Assembly: GCF_038900055.1 (NCBI RefSeq)
Contig: NZ_JBBMQM010000001.1
Coordinates: 2,604,001-2,668,000 of the forward strand
Length of the DNA: 64,000 bases
Direction of reading: 5' to 3'
Origin: Henriciella sp. AS95
GTDB lineage: Bacteria; Pseudomonadota; Alphaproteobacteria; Caulobacterales; Hyphomonadaceae
Position numbers and translations under genes: made by a program. Positions 23,800 through 32,666 of the stretch are shown here, piece after piece (position 1 is the first letter of the stretch; every line of letters starts with the position of its first letter). The notes beneath the pieces were generated by a model. It ran no database searches. It saw only the letters and a program-made list of their open reading frames with translations, and was not told the DNA's origin.

Positions 23800-26136
23800 T
23801 CACTCTGCAAGGATGCGAAGACCTGACGATATGAGCGTGGCGGCCGAGGACGCGCGTTCGCGAGAGAGCTTTGCTCGATCGCCTTCAATTCCGTAAGGCT
23901 CAGGCTTTTTGCGCCCCATCCAGTCGAGAAACTTCACAATTTCCATTCGATCGGACTCTCGTTTTATTGAAAGGCCATGCGTCTCTATCGCGGAATAAAT
24001 TTTAGAACGCATAGGAGCGAGGCCGGTGTAGAGATAACTGTTGGAACCAAACTCGTATTCAATAGCAGCCTGAAGATCAGACCCGGCAACCGATGTTCGA
24101 TGCTCTTCTTCCATTACAAGATTGTACAACGCCAATAATGAGCGACGCGTAAGCTGCCGCTCGAATAGCTTTACTGCTGTGACCTCAGCGGAGGTGAAGT
24201 CCGGTAGATCACGGACAGCAATGAGAATATTGACCAGATCGCCGACTTGAACGTCTGTGACCAAATCGGGCCTTCGCTCTAGTTCAAGCAATACTCGCTC
24301 AAGTTCACTTTTCTGTTCGCGAACATAAAAGCGGTCGGATTCGCTATCTCTTTGTAAAGCATTCAAAAATTTAACTGACCGAAGTCTTCGTCGCAGCTGT
24401 GCAAGCTGCTGAGCAGGCGTGCCGGCCAATACGCCAAACTCGTTAATCATCCAATTCGCGCCTTCGTTCACATCCCGTATTGGCGAGGTCATCAATTCGC
24501 TCAGACGTTTTTGGCTGTACGGTGTAGCTGACAGGTTAAGTTCGCGTCGGCGATTAACATGAAGATTGACACGCTTCTCGAATTCGTCCTTGGGCCGGAA
24601 CTTGCGATTGAGCGGATCCCATATCATTCCCCTCTCGAAGAAATTCACTTCTGTGAAGGGATCAAATGTATCCAACTGTCCACTATCGTAGAGCCTGTTG
24701 TGGGTACGAGACCTTTGCCAAAGACTGATCGCCTGAAACAGCGCTGCCATAATGACAAGGTCCACCATGGCGCGGGCGGCAAAAGTTAGATGTTTGGCAA
24801 TCGGGTCGTCGCTGAGCGTCGCATTGTAGGGAGTCTCGATATCGACATTGTAGATTTCCCACCAGTCAACGAACGGAACGGCCTTGGCGAGTTCGGCGCC
24901 GAAGAATCGGAGCCAGTCAAAGAAGGCATTATTGCTCGAAAATTGTGGGTCGTAGACGAAGGAATTGGTCCAGCCTTGGAGCTGGTGCAGCGCTAGCGGC
25001 ACGAGAATAAAGAGCGAGGCGTAGCCGAGTAGTGCTTCATCTTTGAGGTCGTTATCAAAACCAATCTTAATTTCTTTTCCTTGAGTCGTTCGCAGGCGAG
25101 AAGCGGTTTCGCGATCCTCTTCGACCCAAGCCCAACGCCGACCTAAAGCTAGCGCGATCAACATTGCAGTTACAATTGGCACCAGTCCCCACGGCGCTGC
25201 CAGAACGTAGCCCAAAGCGCTCAACGGCAGAACTACGACAATCACCAAGAGGTGGGGTACAAATGGGCCACACTGGGTCGCTCCGGACAGCGGCGCCACG
25301 AACCTGACAAGAACGGAGTCAATTTGACTAACAATTCGCCCGGGGTGCAAGAGACTTAGGCCGTTTGAAGCGGGAGCCGCGATAACGATCTGTTCGTGGC
25401 GATTGTTCAAAAATCTCATGACGTGAGGCGTCAAAATAATTGCGAAAAAGACCGAAAGGACCAGCCCGGTGATGAACACACCAAAGTCCTCCTCCATGGT
25501 GAACATGTCACCAGCAGCAGCCCAAGCCAGAACGACTAGACCAGACACGACGACTGCGGTCGTCCAGAAACTGAGGTCGCTAACTACATCGCTATAAAAT
25601 ATTTGCCGCTTAGTTCTCTCCGCCTCTTCGAAGGTGAATCTCACAAAACCAGAGACCAACGGAGCAAACGACACAAAAAAAGCCACAACGAAACCGGCCA
25701 ATTGATGGGCCTCAGCTTCGTCTCCAACAACACTGAGAGTAAGCCCCCCAATCGGCTTCTGCTCAGATGCGAAATAAGCGCATAGCGCTAATGCGCCCAG
25801 ACTGATCGCAAGATACGCAAAGAACTCGATAAATCCGTGCTCGATCCGTCTGTGCTGATTCTCGGTGCGCTCACGCGGCGGCGTAGACAGCGCCACCCGG
25901 TAGCGCATCCAGACTGCCTGGAGCCGCAGCATCTGGAACAGTGTCCAGAACACTATGATCGCGCCCGCCAGACAGGCCGCGAGCACTGGCTGCACCCCAT
26001 CGGTGCCAAGGATCATGCCGCAGATGAATGCGAACAGGGCTGAAAAACAGGCAAAATTGGTCAGCGTCGCAGGATCGAAGAACCGCGCCGCGCCTTCGCC
26101 GCCTTTCGTCTTTACTTCTCGCACGTCCCAACCCAC
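23800..26136 (-). CDS. Large multi-span membrane protein of unknown family, 778 residues
   Basis: The protein has about nine to eleven hydrophobic segments in its first 480 residues (for example FACFSALFAFICGMILGTDG, AYLAISLGALALCAYF, FVVAFFVSFAPLVSGFV, VVVSGLVVLAWAAAG and LLVIVVVLPLSALGYVLA), then a long soluble, charged C-terminal domain (about 500–778) rich in Arg, Glu and Leu that looks helical. I recognise no catalytic or transport motif. The start is GTG; a later in-frame GTG is possible. DNA from about 23,800 to 25,850 is less GC-rich than that encoding the first 90 residues, which hints at a mosaic origin. The gene stands alone, between the CMD–SDR operon and pdxJ. Function unknown. 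Confidence 0.7.
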   Translation of the reverse strand: MGWDVREVKTKGGEGAARFFDPATLTNFACFSALFAFICGMILGTDGVQPVLAACLAGAIIVFWTLFQMLRLQAVWMRYRVALSTPPRERTENQHRRIEHGFIEFFAYLAISLGALALCAYFASEQKPIGGLTLSVVGDEAEAHQLAGFVVAFFVSFAPLVSGFVRFTFEEAERTKRQIFYSDVVSDLSFWTTAVVVSGLVVLAWAAAGDMFTMEEDFGVFITGLVLSVFFAIILTPHVMRFLNNRHEQIVIAAPASNGLSLLHPGRIVSQIDSVLVRFVAPLSGATQCGPFVPHLLVIVVVLPLSALGYVLAAPWGLVPIVTAMLIALALGRRWAWVEEDRETASRLRTTQGKEIKIGFDNDLKDEALLGYASLFILVPLALHQLQGWTNSFVYDPQFSSNNAFFDWLRFFGAELAKAVPFVDWWEIYNVDIETPYNATLSDDPIAKHLTFAARAMVDLVIMAALFQAISLWQRSRTHNRLYDSGQLDTFDPFTEVNFFERGMIWDPLNRKFRPKDEFEKRVNLHVNRRRELNLSATPYSQKRLSELMTSPIRDVNEGANWMINEFGVLAGTPAQQLAQLRRRLRSVKFLNALQRDSESDRFYVREQKSELERVLLELERRPDLVTDVQVGDLVNILIAVRDLPDFTSAEVTAVKLFERQLTRRSLLALYNLVMEEEHRTSVAGSDLQAAIEYEFGSNSYLYTGLAPMRSKIYSAIETHGLSIKRESDRMEIVKFLDWMGRKKPEPYGIEGDRAKLSRERASSAATLISSGLRILAE

Positions 26137-26268
26137 TCATTACGCCCACGTAACGACCTTACTGCTGCCGCCTGAGGTTGAAAAGTAAAATCGGAGGGCG
26201 GTGACCGGCGCGCGTCCAGGCCGCCTGACTTTCATCGGCTTCTGGCGTTCCGGGCTGAGAAGGCCTAC

Positions 26269-27051
26269 ATGCTCGGCGACACGTTTGCGTATGGATATCG
26301 CCCGCCAATGACCGACCTTTCCGTCAATCTCAACGCCGTTGCCCTGCTCCGCAATCGCCGCGACCTGCCCTGGCCGAGCGTCACGGGCCTCGGCCGCATC
26401 GCGCTCGAGGCCGGCGCGTCCGGGCTCACGGTCCATCCGCGCCCCGACGAGCGCCACACGCGCCGCTCCGACCTGCCAGAGCTGAAAGCCCTCATCGCCA
26501 GCGAATTCCCGGACCGCGAGTTCAACATTGAAGGCTATCCGACCGGTGACTTCCTCACCCTCGTCGAAGAGATCGCCCCGCATCAGGTCACCCTCGTCCC
26601 CGATGATCCCGGCCAGGCGACCTCCGACCATGGCTGGGACTTTGTGGCCCAGAAGGACCGCCTCGCCAGCATCGTCGCGCGCCTCAAGCAATCGGGCGCC
26701 CGCGTCTCGCTCTTCGCAGATCCCACTCCCATCGGCATCGACGCCGCGCACGCGACCGGCACAGACCGGATCGAGCTTTACACCGGCCCCTATGGTGCCA
26801 CCTGGGGCGATGACGGTGCCGCCGCGCGCGAAGTCGAACGCCTCGGCGAGACAGCCGATGCCGCCCACGCGCTCGGCCTTGGCGTGAATGCCGGTCATGA
26901 CCTCACCGTCGCCAATTTGCCCGCCCTTGTCGCGCGCATCCCGAAGCTTGCCGAAGTCTCCATCGGCCACGGCCTCACCGCCGACGCGCTGACCTATGGC
27001 ATGGCCGAAACGGTGCGCCGCTTCCGCCGCGCCTGCGGACAGGATGCCTAG
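26269..27051 (+). CDS. pdxJ: Pyridoxine 5'-phosphate synthase PdxJ
   Basis: The protein matches PdxJ along its length: [22 protein letters not shown] at the N-terminus (substrate-binding Asn and Arg), [21 protein letters not shown] (catalytic His and Arg), [30 protein letters not shown], and late [13 protein letters not shown] and [13 protein letters not shown]. It condenses 1-deoxyxylulose 5-phosphate with 3-amino-2-oxopropyl phosphate to make pyridoxine 5'-phosphate, in the cytoplasm. GAGAAGG lies 5 bases before the ATG at 26269; a start at ATG 26308 would give the length more usual for the family. It is divergent from the 778-residue membrane protein. Confidence 0.93.
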   Translation: MLGDTFAYGYRPPMTDLSVNLNAVALLRNRRDLPWPSVTGLGRIALEAGASGLTVHPRPDERHTRRSDLPELKALIASEFPDREFNIEGYPTGDFLTLVEEIAPHQVTLVPDDPGQATSDHGWDFVAQKDRLASIVARLKQSGARVSLFADPTPIGIDAAHATGTDRIELYTGPYGATWGDDGAAAREVERLGETADAAHALGLGVNAGHDLTVANLPALVARIPKLAEVSIGHGLTADALTYGMAETVRRFRRACGQDA

Positions 27052-27066
27052 GCGGTCGCTGCCGCC

Positions 27067-28254
27067 TCAGCTCGTTTTCATGACTTCCGTCGGCCGGCCG
27101 TCAGACCCTAAGAGCGTGTAGCCCGATATTGCCCCGGAAGGATCGCGCCGGAAAATCAGATCGGTGCCATCTTCAAACAGGAACTGATCGACCCCGAGAT
27201 ATTTGAGGCGCTTACGCTCCGCCCCTTCACGCTGATAGGAAAGTCCGTTCTCGTCAGCGGTGATGCGGCGTTCGCCAAATTCGCCAGCAAGGCTGACCGC
27301 CATCTCTTCCGGCAAGGCACGCTCGCTTGCCACCCAGGCGCGCTGACGATGCGGCTCCAGCCAGAACCTCTGGCTCTCCAGCACAGGCATACCGACTTTC
27401 GGGCGGTCGCCATGAAAAATCACATCTGGCCGGTGCAGCGTTCTGGAGCCAATCTTCACATCGCCATCGATCGTGGCGCCGTAGACGGGCACGGTCTTGA
27501 AGACGGTCGTGGCGGTTCCGACCTGCCGTGGCGGCGCAACCAGCGGCAGCGAGTCGATCATCTCTTCCGGGAACTGGAGCGCACCGTCCTTTCCCGTGTC
27601 GATTATCGCGCTCATTTCACCGCTTACGCCCTCGACCGAAATCGACATGACCGGCAGACCGTCTCCCGGCTTGCCAGAATAAGGCATGGCATTCGGGACA
27701 GGCATCGGCTCAGCCGTGCCCCGGCGCACATAAACGCTCTGCTTTGGCATATTCATGAAGACCAGGCTGCCCTCAAAAAGGGCCGGCCCGATAATCCCGC
27801 ACTCGTCGCCGTCCCGATAGTCGGTAACATCCATGACCGGCTCGGGCAGCCTGATGGAGCCGAGCTGCATATCCGGCACCCTGGCCGCATAAGTCTCGAT
27901 CGTGTGGCCCTCCGCATCGGTGATGAAGGACTTGTGATTGGGCAATCTGGACAGGCCGAACTGGTCGAAAATCTGCTTGTTGATCATGTTCCCGTTTGAG
28001 CCGGTGTCGAACAAGACCGGAACCGGTACACCGCCGCCGGATGACATAAGCGCCATCGGCCGATGGTTCGCGATGTAGAGATCGAACACCCCTTCAACAT
28101 CGCCTTTCGGGGCCACATCAGCGCCGCTTGTCCCGCCGGTTTGTGCGGCCGCTCCACCGACAAGTTTGCTCGCCTGCGCGCCCGCACACCCCGCCAGCGC
28201 CGCGCCACCCATGATCTGGGCCATTGCTGCCCGGCGAGAGACTGATCTAGACAT
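27067..28254 (-). CDS. Lipoprotein with two retropepsin-like aspartic protease lobes
   Basis: The 395-residue product starts with a twin-Arg-like export signal (SVSRRAAMAQIMGG) and a lipobox with Cys23 (ALAGC). Two DTG active-site motifs follow, VLFDTGSNG (Asp83) and AIIDTGKDG (Asp219), each followed by a later hydrophobic-Gly-x strand (GIIGPALFEGS; GMPVLESQRFW) as in pepsin/retropepsin folds. Bacterial retropepsin-like proteins are usually single-lobed dimers, so two lobes in one chain resemble the pepsin layout. It may cleave or bind a peptide in the periplasm, held at the membrane. The second DTG is followed by Lys, not Ser, so one lobe may be inactive. It is divergent from a PadR regulator with an operator between. 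Confidence 0.75.
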   Translation of the reverse strand: MSRSVSRRAAMAQIMGGAALAGCAGAQASKLVGGAAAQTGGTSGADVAPKGDVEGVFDLYIANHRPMALMSSGGGVPVPVLFDTGSNGNMINKQIFDQFGLSRLPNHKSFITDAEGHTIETYAARVPDMQLGSIRLPEPVMDVTDYRDGDECGIIGPALFEGSLVFMNMPKQSVYVRRGTAEPMPVPNAMPYSGKPGDGLPVMSISVEGVSGEMSAIIDTGKDGALQFPEEMIDSLPLVAPPRQVGTATTVFKTVPVYGATIDGDVKIGSRTLHRPDVIFHGDRPKVGMPVLESQRFWLEPHRQRAWVASERALPEEMAVSLAGEFGERRITADENGLSYQREGAERKRLKYLGVDQFLFEDGTDLIFRRDPSGAISGYTLLGSDGRPTEVMKTS

Positions 28255-28273
28255 CTGCAACAACCCTGTTTTG

Positions 28274-28298
28274 AATTTAGTTCGATTAGTACTAAATT
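28274..28298. promoter_or_regulatory. Likely PadR operator in the divergent promoter
   Basis: AATTTAGT (28274–28281) and ACTAAATT (28291–28298) form a perfect 8-base inverted repeat with a 9-base spacer, and a perfect TTAGTACTAA palindrome (28286–28295) overlaps the right arm. It lies between the start codons of the aspartic-protease-like gene and the PadR gene. A further TTTAG copy follows at 28303. Confidence 0.55.
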
Positions 28299-28325
28299 GC
28301 TATTTAGCCACTGGAGTCCTGTCAA

Positions 28326-28829
28326 GTGTTGAGCGAACTGGAAGGCGCGATCATGCTCGAAATCCATCTGCGGGGGCGCTCAACCGCCTTCCAGGTGCGC
28401 AGCGCATTCCAGACCTCCCTGACGCCAGACTGGAGCGGCAGCGCAGGCGCCGTTTATCCCGCGATCAAGCGGCTCGAGGCGGCCGGGCTCATCGCCAGCA
28501 AGGCCCTCGAAGACCGCCGGGGCACGCGGTCTCTGTCAGCCACTGAGCAAGGCATCGCCGCGCTCCATGACTGGGCGACCGCGCCAGATCTGGCCTGCAA
28601 GCTCAATGCTGACCCTTTCCGGACAAGGGTGGATTATCTGAAGTCGCTGCCGCCCCGCCAACGAAAGCAGGTCCTGGCCGACATCCTGGCGGCAATGGAG
28701 CAAAGCCTCTCCGACATGCAGGCACTGCTTCAGACCGACCACGACATGAAAGCCACCTCCAACGCGCTGGCCGGCGAAGCCCTGCGCTTGCGCATGGAAT
28801 GGATAAAGGACGCCACGTCGGAAGACTGA
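28326..28829 (+). CDS. PadR family transcriptional regulator
   Basis: The 167-residue protein has the PadR winged helix at the N-terminus (ELEGAIMLEIHLRGRSTAFQV, then GAVYPAIKRLEAAGLI and the wing EDRRGTRSLSATEQG) and a C-terminal helical dimerisation domain (about 85–167). The start is GTG with GGAG 8 bases upstream. PadR proteins repress genes next to them and release on binding phenolic or other small molecules. The divergent lipoprotein gene with a palindrome between is the likely target, together with self-regulation. Confidence 0.88.
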   Translation: MLSELEGAIMLEIHLRGRSTAFQVRSAFQTSLTPDWSGSAGAVYPAIKRLEAAGLIASKALEDRRGTRSLSATEQGIAALHDWATAPDLACKLNADPFRTRVDYLKSLPPRQRKQVLADILAAMEQSLSDMQALLQTDHDMKATSNALAGEALRLRMEWIKDATSED

Positions 28830-28896
28830 GGTTCAGGCGCTAACCACACGGAGCGCGCGCGTGTCCAAATTGGCCAGCGCCTCTTCGGCCATGAGC

Positions 28897-29499
28897 TCAT
28901 AACAGCCGCAACGCCGCCCCAACTACCTCCTCCCAACCGCGCTCATCAAAGACGGCCCAAGGCGCTTCGGGCAGCCAGTCCGGCACGCTCACATCCGCCG
29001 GCACATCGCCCGGCCAGCTGACCTTGCCGTCCGGCTCCAGCACCGCCCCACGCGCTCTCAGCCCGGCATAGTAAACCGTCACTGTGTCCCAGGCCGTCCA
29101 CGGATCCGGCGACACACGCGCGAGAAAGGCCGCCACCTGCTCCGCGCTTCGATCATCCTGCGCATCCGCAGCGGCGCGCCGGGCACCCAGCCGCGCCAGC
29201 ATGCGTTCAACGCGCCGTGCCTCAGCCTCGCAGGCGGCCGCCTCATCGACGCGCCCTACTTCCTGCAGGCTGAGCGCCCAACCGATCAGCCGCTCGATCC
29301 GCGCCGCCTCGGTCTCGGCATCCAGCTCGGCTCGCTGCAGCCCACAGCGCTGCGCCCAGAGCTTGCCCGTGCTCTCAGCGATCCGCGACTTCGCCGCGGC
29401 CTTGGCAAAGGACAGCCCGCTCGACAGCGCGGCATAGAAAGCCAGCAGCGTCAGGATGCGCCCCGGCGGTATCTCTGTGATATCGGCGCGCGTCTGCAT
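28897..29499 (-). CDS. Unknown protein with terminase-small-subunit-like helix-turn-helix
   Basis: The 200-residue protein begins with a helical stretch (LLAFYAALSSGLSFAKAAAK, then a SxxxxxWxxRxGL-type ending) that resembles the helix-turn-helix of terminase small subunits and similar DNA-binding proteins. A long Ala/Glu/Arg-rich coiled helix follows (about 65–125), and then a Trp- and Pro-rich tail. I do not know the family. AAAGGGC lies almost against the ATG, so the start is uncertain. No phage genes adjoin it. It is in tandem with the unknown gene at 29737, separated by an 11-bp repeat tract. Confidence 0.6.
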   Translation of the reverse strand: MQTRADITEIPPGRILTLLAFYAALSSGLSFAKAAAKSRIAESTGKLWAQRCGLQRAELDAETEAARIERLIGWALSLQEVGRVDEAAACEAEARRVERMLARLGARRAAADAQDDRSAEQVAAFLARVSPDPWTAWDTVTVYYAGLRARGAVLEPDGKVSWPGDVPADVSVPDWLPEAPWAVFDERGWEEVVGAALRLL

Positions 29500-29642
29500 G
29501 CCCTTTGATCATACGCTAAACGGCCCACGGTCGGAGCGATTGGCCGAAGGATGAAGGGCGGCGGGCGATGCGGCGAGGAAAGCACGCCGTCCATCCGCCG
29601 CTTGGCTTGTTTACCGGCGGCCTGCGCCGGGGCCGGCACACC

Positions 29643-29697
29643 ATCGGCCTGAAATCGGCCTAGGATCGGCCTGGAATCGGCCCGGAATCGGCCTGCC
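29643..29697. repeat. Five tandem copies of an 11-bp unit (ATCGGCCTGGA)
   Basis: Units start at 29643, 29654, 29665, 29676 and 29687, each beginning ATCGGCC and differing only in the last four bases. The period is close to one DNA helix turn. The tract lies in the 237-base gap between the two unknown genes; the rest of the gap shows nothing I recognise. Confidence 0.85.
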
Positions 29698-29736
29698 GGA
29701 TTTGCGGGATAGCGACGAAAACGTCCGCCCTGAAAT

Positions 29737-30069
29737 TCAGTGATTCTCCAACCGGTCCCGAACCAGCTCGAGCCAGGCCGCCTGACGGTGGATGAGGCTG
29801 ACCATGTCATCCGGGTCGCCCGCCGCGATCAGACGATCAAGCCAGACGCGCGTAACGCTGCACTGGCTCTCGATCCAGTCGAGAAGCTGCATCTGCTCGA
29901 TGGTAGACGCGCCGTCTGCTTCACCGGCCCGCCTGTTGTAGCGATTACAGATCGCATCGTGCCGCAGCTCGGTCGCGAGGCTGTCTGCAGCGTGTGTCAT
30001 GCCCCCCGACGGCGCAGGCCCCGACAGGCTTCTCTCCCCACTCAGCGCGTCCCGTCCAAGATATGCCAT
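29737..30069 (-). CDS. Unknown 110-residue helical protein
   Basis: ATG 30069 has AAGGAG 6 bases upstream, better than in-frame starts further out. The product is soluble, with a Gly/Ser-rich start (LSGERSLSGPAPSGG) and a helical C-terminal half (IEQMQLLDWIESQC, then WLDRLIAAGDPDDMVSLIHRQAAWLELVRD) that has the look of a phasin or small structural helical protein, although this is too weak for a name. Its start faces the mutA promoter region, about 195 bases away. A TTGAC box on the minus strand about 90 bases upstream may be its promoter. Confidence 0.6.
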   Translation of the reverse strand: MAYLGRDALSGERSLSGPAPSGGMTHAADSLATELRHDAICNRYNRRAGEADGASTIEQMQLLDWIESQCSVTRVWLDRLIAAGDPDDMVSLIHRQAAWLELVRDRLENH

Positions 30070-30203
30070 CCCAATCTCCTTGCTGCCATAGTTGCGAATG
30101 CTTCTCATTTGCACACGCTCTTTTGCGAGTCGTCAAGTCCCTGTCTCCCCGCGCTGGCGCTTGCTGCTACATCTCGCCCCATCCCCTGACGCTGGAGAAG
30201 GCC

Positions 30204-30233
30204 TTGACCTTGCCAGCCCGAACGCCCCTATAC
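30204..30233 (+). promoter_or_regulatory. Candidate promoter of the methylmalonyl-CoA mutase operon
   Basis: TTGACC (30204–30209) and CTATAC (30228–30233) are 18 bases apart, which predicts a start near 30240 and a leader of about 25 bases before ATG 30265. Confidence 0.4.
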
Positions 30234-30264
30234 GCTTCAGATAAGAGGAAATACGGATAGGTTG

Positions 30265-32205
30265 ATGGCAGACAGTTTTCTTTCTCTGAGCGCCGGTTTT
30301 GAAGACGCCACGGAAGCCCAGTGGCTGGAAGCGGTAGAGAAGGCTCTGAAAGGCGGCGGCATCGAGCGCATCACGCGCCACACAGATGACGGTATCGCCG
30401 TTCGACCGCTCTATCGCGAAAGCGATTTTCAAAGCTCAACCGACCCGCTCGGCGCGCCCGGCGATGCGCCCTACCTGCGCGGCGACACCGCAGAGCCAGA
30501 CGCTTTCCTGCCCTGGGATATCCGTCAGACCTTCACGCACCCTGACCCAGCCGAGACAAATACCGAGATCCTGCGCGACCTTGAGCGCGGCGTCTCTTCT
30601 GTTGAGATTGCTGTTGATTGTACCGGCGCGAATGGCGTTGCCATCCACGATGCAACGACACTGGCCACCGCGCTGGACGGCGTTCGCGCAGACATTGCCA
30701 CCATTGCACTCGACCATCGCGGCGCAGGCTCCGGCACATCGATTGCCGGATTGCTCGCGCTCTGGGGCGAGAAAAGCGGGGAGGCCGCCAAGCTTCAATT
30801 TGCCTTTAACATTGACCCGATCGGTCTGCTGATGCGCACCGGCGAGATTGAGGGCGGAATCGACGACGCCTTCGTCCGCACAGCCGAACTCTCGCGCCTG
30901 CTTTGTCTTCGCTATCCCAAGTCGACAACGCTCCGCGTCGATGCTCGCACTGTGCACGAGGCCGGTGGGTCTGAGGCCCAGGAACTGGGCGCGCTGATGG
31001 CCCATGCTGTCGACACAATGCGCCGCCTCGACAAGGTCGGCTACGACATCAACGCCGTCCCGGCGCAGACCATCTTCACCGTCGCAACCGGCGCCAATTA
31101 CGGCCTCGAAATCGCAAAGCTCCGCGCCGCCCGCCGCCTCTGGGCGCGCGTGCTGGACGCGATGGAGCTTGATGCCGAACCGATGAAACTGCAGGCCGTC
31201 AGCTCCGCCCGGATGCTGACGCGCTATGATGCCTGGACCAATATGCTCCGCAACACAGCCGCCGGTTTCGCAGCCTCCGTTGGTGGCGCAGACATCGTCA
31301 CCGTCCGCGCGTTCAACGAAGCGCTCGGCACGCCTGAAGAGCTTGGACGCAGGACCGCCCGCAATACGCAGATCATCGCCATGGAAGAGTCCCGCCTCGG
31401 CCGCGTCGCCGACCCGGCCGGCGGCTCATGGTTCGAAGAGACGCTCGCTGACGACCTCGCCGAAGCCGCCTGGAAAGAGTTTCAGGCCATTGAAGCTGAA
31501 GGCGGCCTCGTCCAGAGCCTGATGGATGGCAAGCTCCAAAGCCGCATCGCCGACATGCGCGATACCCGCTTCAAGGCCATCGCGAAACGCAAGGTGCCGA
31601 TCACCGGCGTCAGCGAGTTTCCGCTGCTCGACGCCGACGACGCGCCTATCGCCGATGTCGATTTTGAGAGCTCGGCAACATCCGTCTCGAGCGAAGGGCT
31701 CCGCAGCTTCCTGAAAGACCTGCCGGAGAAGGACGGCGCACCCACCACCGCCGCCGCCCTCCAGCCGATCCACCTCGCCCGCGACTTTGAAGCCCTGCGC
31801 GACCGCGCCAATGGGTACGAAGCGGCCAAAGGCGCGCGCCCGTCCACCTACATTGCAACACTCGGCCCGCTTGCCGAGCACAATGCCCGGGTCGACTTTG
31901 TCCGTAACCTCTTCGCCGCTGGCGGCATCGAGGCAAAGGAGCCGCCTGTCCCGCCCGCTACACCAGAAGACACCGCCGCCGGCTTCAAGGCGTCTAGCTG
32001 CCGCATTGCCGTCATCTGCGGCGCCGACAAGCGCTATGAGGATGAAGCCGTAGAAGCCGCTGAAGCGCTGAAGAAGGCCGGCGCCCAACGCGTCTTCCTG
32101 GCCGGCAAATTCGAAGGCGCCGGTATCGACACCAACCTCTTCATGGGCTGCGACGCTGTCGATGTCCTCGAACTCGCGCAAGCCGAGATTGGAGTCGCAA
32201 AATGA
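30265..32205 (+). CDS. mutA: Methylmalonyl-CoA mutase, small (non-catalytic) subunit
   Basis: The 646-residue protein follows the mutase TIM-barrel pattern (FLPWDIRQTFTHPDP near residue 80, VDARTVHEAGGSEAQELG, RLWARVLDAMELDAEPMKL, RNTQIIAMEESRLGRVADPAGGSWF) and then a shortened C-terminal cobalamin-type fold. The DxHxxG motif that coordinates B12 is absent (LGPLAEHNARVDF occupies that place), as expected for the small subunit of the alpha-beta enzyme. With MutB it converts (R)-methylmalonyl-CoA to succinyl-CoA in propionate and branched-chain degradation. A small exported protein gene is coupled to its stop by ATGA. Confidence 0.93.
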   Translation: MADSFLSLSAGFEDATEAQWLEAVEKALKGGGIERITRHTDDGIAVRPLYRESDFQSSTDPLGAPGDAPYLRGDTAEPDAFLPWDIRQTFTHPDPAETNTEILRDLERGVSSVEIAVDCTGANGVAIHDATTLATALDGVRADIATIALDHRGAGSGTSIAGLLALWGEKSGEAAKLQFAFNIDPIGLLMRTGEIEGGIDDAFVRTAELSRLLCLRYPKSTTLRVDARTVHEAGGSEAQELGALMAHAVDTMRRLDKVGYDINAVPAQTIFTVATGANYGLEIAKLRAARRLWARVLDAMELDAEPMKLQAVSSARMLTRYDAWTNMLRNTAAGFAASVGGADIVTVRAFNEALGTPEELGRRTARNTQIIAMEESRLGRVADPAGGSWFEETLADDLAEAAWKEFQAIEAEGGLVQSLMDGKLQSRIADMRDTRFKAIAKRKVPITGVSEFPLLDADDAPIADVDFESSATSVSSEGLRSFLKDLPEKDGAPTTAAALQPIHLARDFEALRDRANGYEAAKGARPSTYIATLGPLAEHNARVDFVRNLFAAGGIEAKEPPVPPATPEDTAAGFKASSCRIAVICGADKRYEDEAVEAAEALKKAGAQRVFLAGKFEGAGIDTNLFMGCDAVDVLELAQAEIGVAK

Positions 32206-32663
32206 AGCGCGCGGCTATTCCCGCCCTGATCATCACCTCACTGGCGCTGAGCCCTTCGGCCTCGGCGCTCACGCTGATGGACATCTTCGGCAAATGGAAT
32301 TGTTCGGTGCAGATCAATGACAACACCGGCGAGGGACAGCACACGCAGTTCTACGGTTTCGGTGGAGCATCCTGGCGCGATGGCGAAATGGAGATGATCC
32401 TGGACAATGGCGTTGTCGCCAACATCTCCTACAAGCTGGTGGCGACGATCACTGTCGATGGCGACCTGATCACCGAAAGCGATTACAAATTCTCAAGAGC
32501 CGAAGGCTTCATCAATGGCGTTTCTTCTGACGAGATGGCCCAGGCGATCAAGGACGGTCTCGTCAACGGCCCACCTACCGAAGCCCGAATTCTCCACGTC
32601 GACGATCGCACGCTCATCACGAGTGCCGACAACGAACTCACCTCCTGCACGAAAGTGGACTGA
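32202..32663 (+). CDS. Small exported protein of unknown function between mutA and mutB
   Basis: The 153-residue product has a signal peptide (MKRAAIPALIITSLALSPSASA) and a mature part of about 130 residues with two cysteines (one in KWNCSVQIN, one in ELTSCTKVD) that could form a disulfide, and beta-rich phrases (DGEMEMILDNGVVANISYKL). It looks like a lipocalin-like or DUF-type periplasmic beta protein; I do not know the family. Its ATG overlaps the mutA stop (ATGA) and mutB starts 3 bases after its stop, so it is co-translated in the mutase operon although it acts outside the cytoplasm. This is an unusual place. Confidence 0.8.
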   Translation: MKRAAIPALIITSLALSPSASALTLMDIFGKWNCSVQINDNTGEGQHTQFYGFGGASWRDGEMEMILDNGVVANISYKLVATITVDGDLITESDYKFSRAEGFINGVSSDEMAQAIKDGLVNGPPTEARILHVDDRTLITSADNELTSCTKVD

Positions 32664-32666
32664 GGC

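Noticed and set aside
28897..29499. 200-residue gene as GTA small terminase (g1)
   Set aside because: Only a weak helix-turn-helix likeness; g1 is expected upstream of g2 in the part of the cluster beyond the window.
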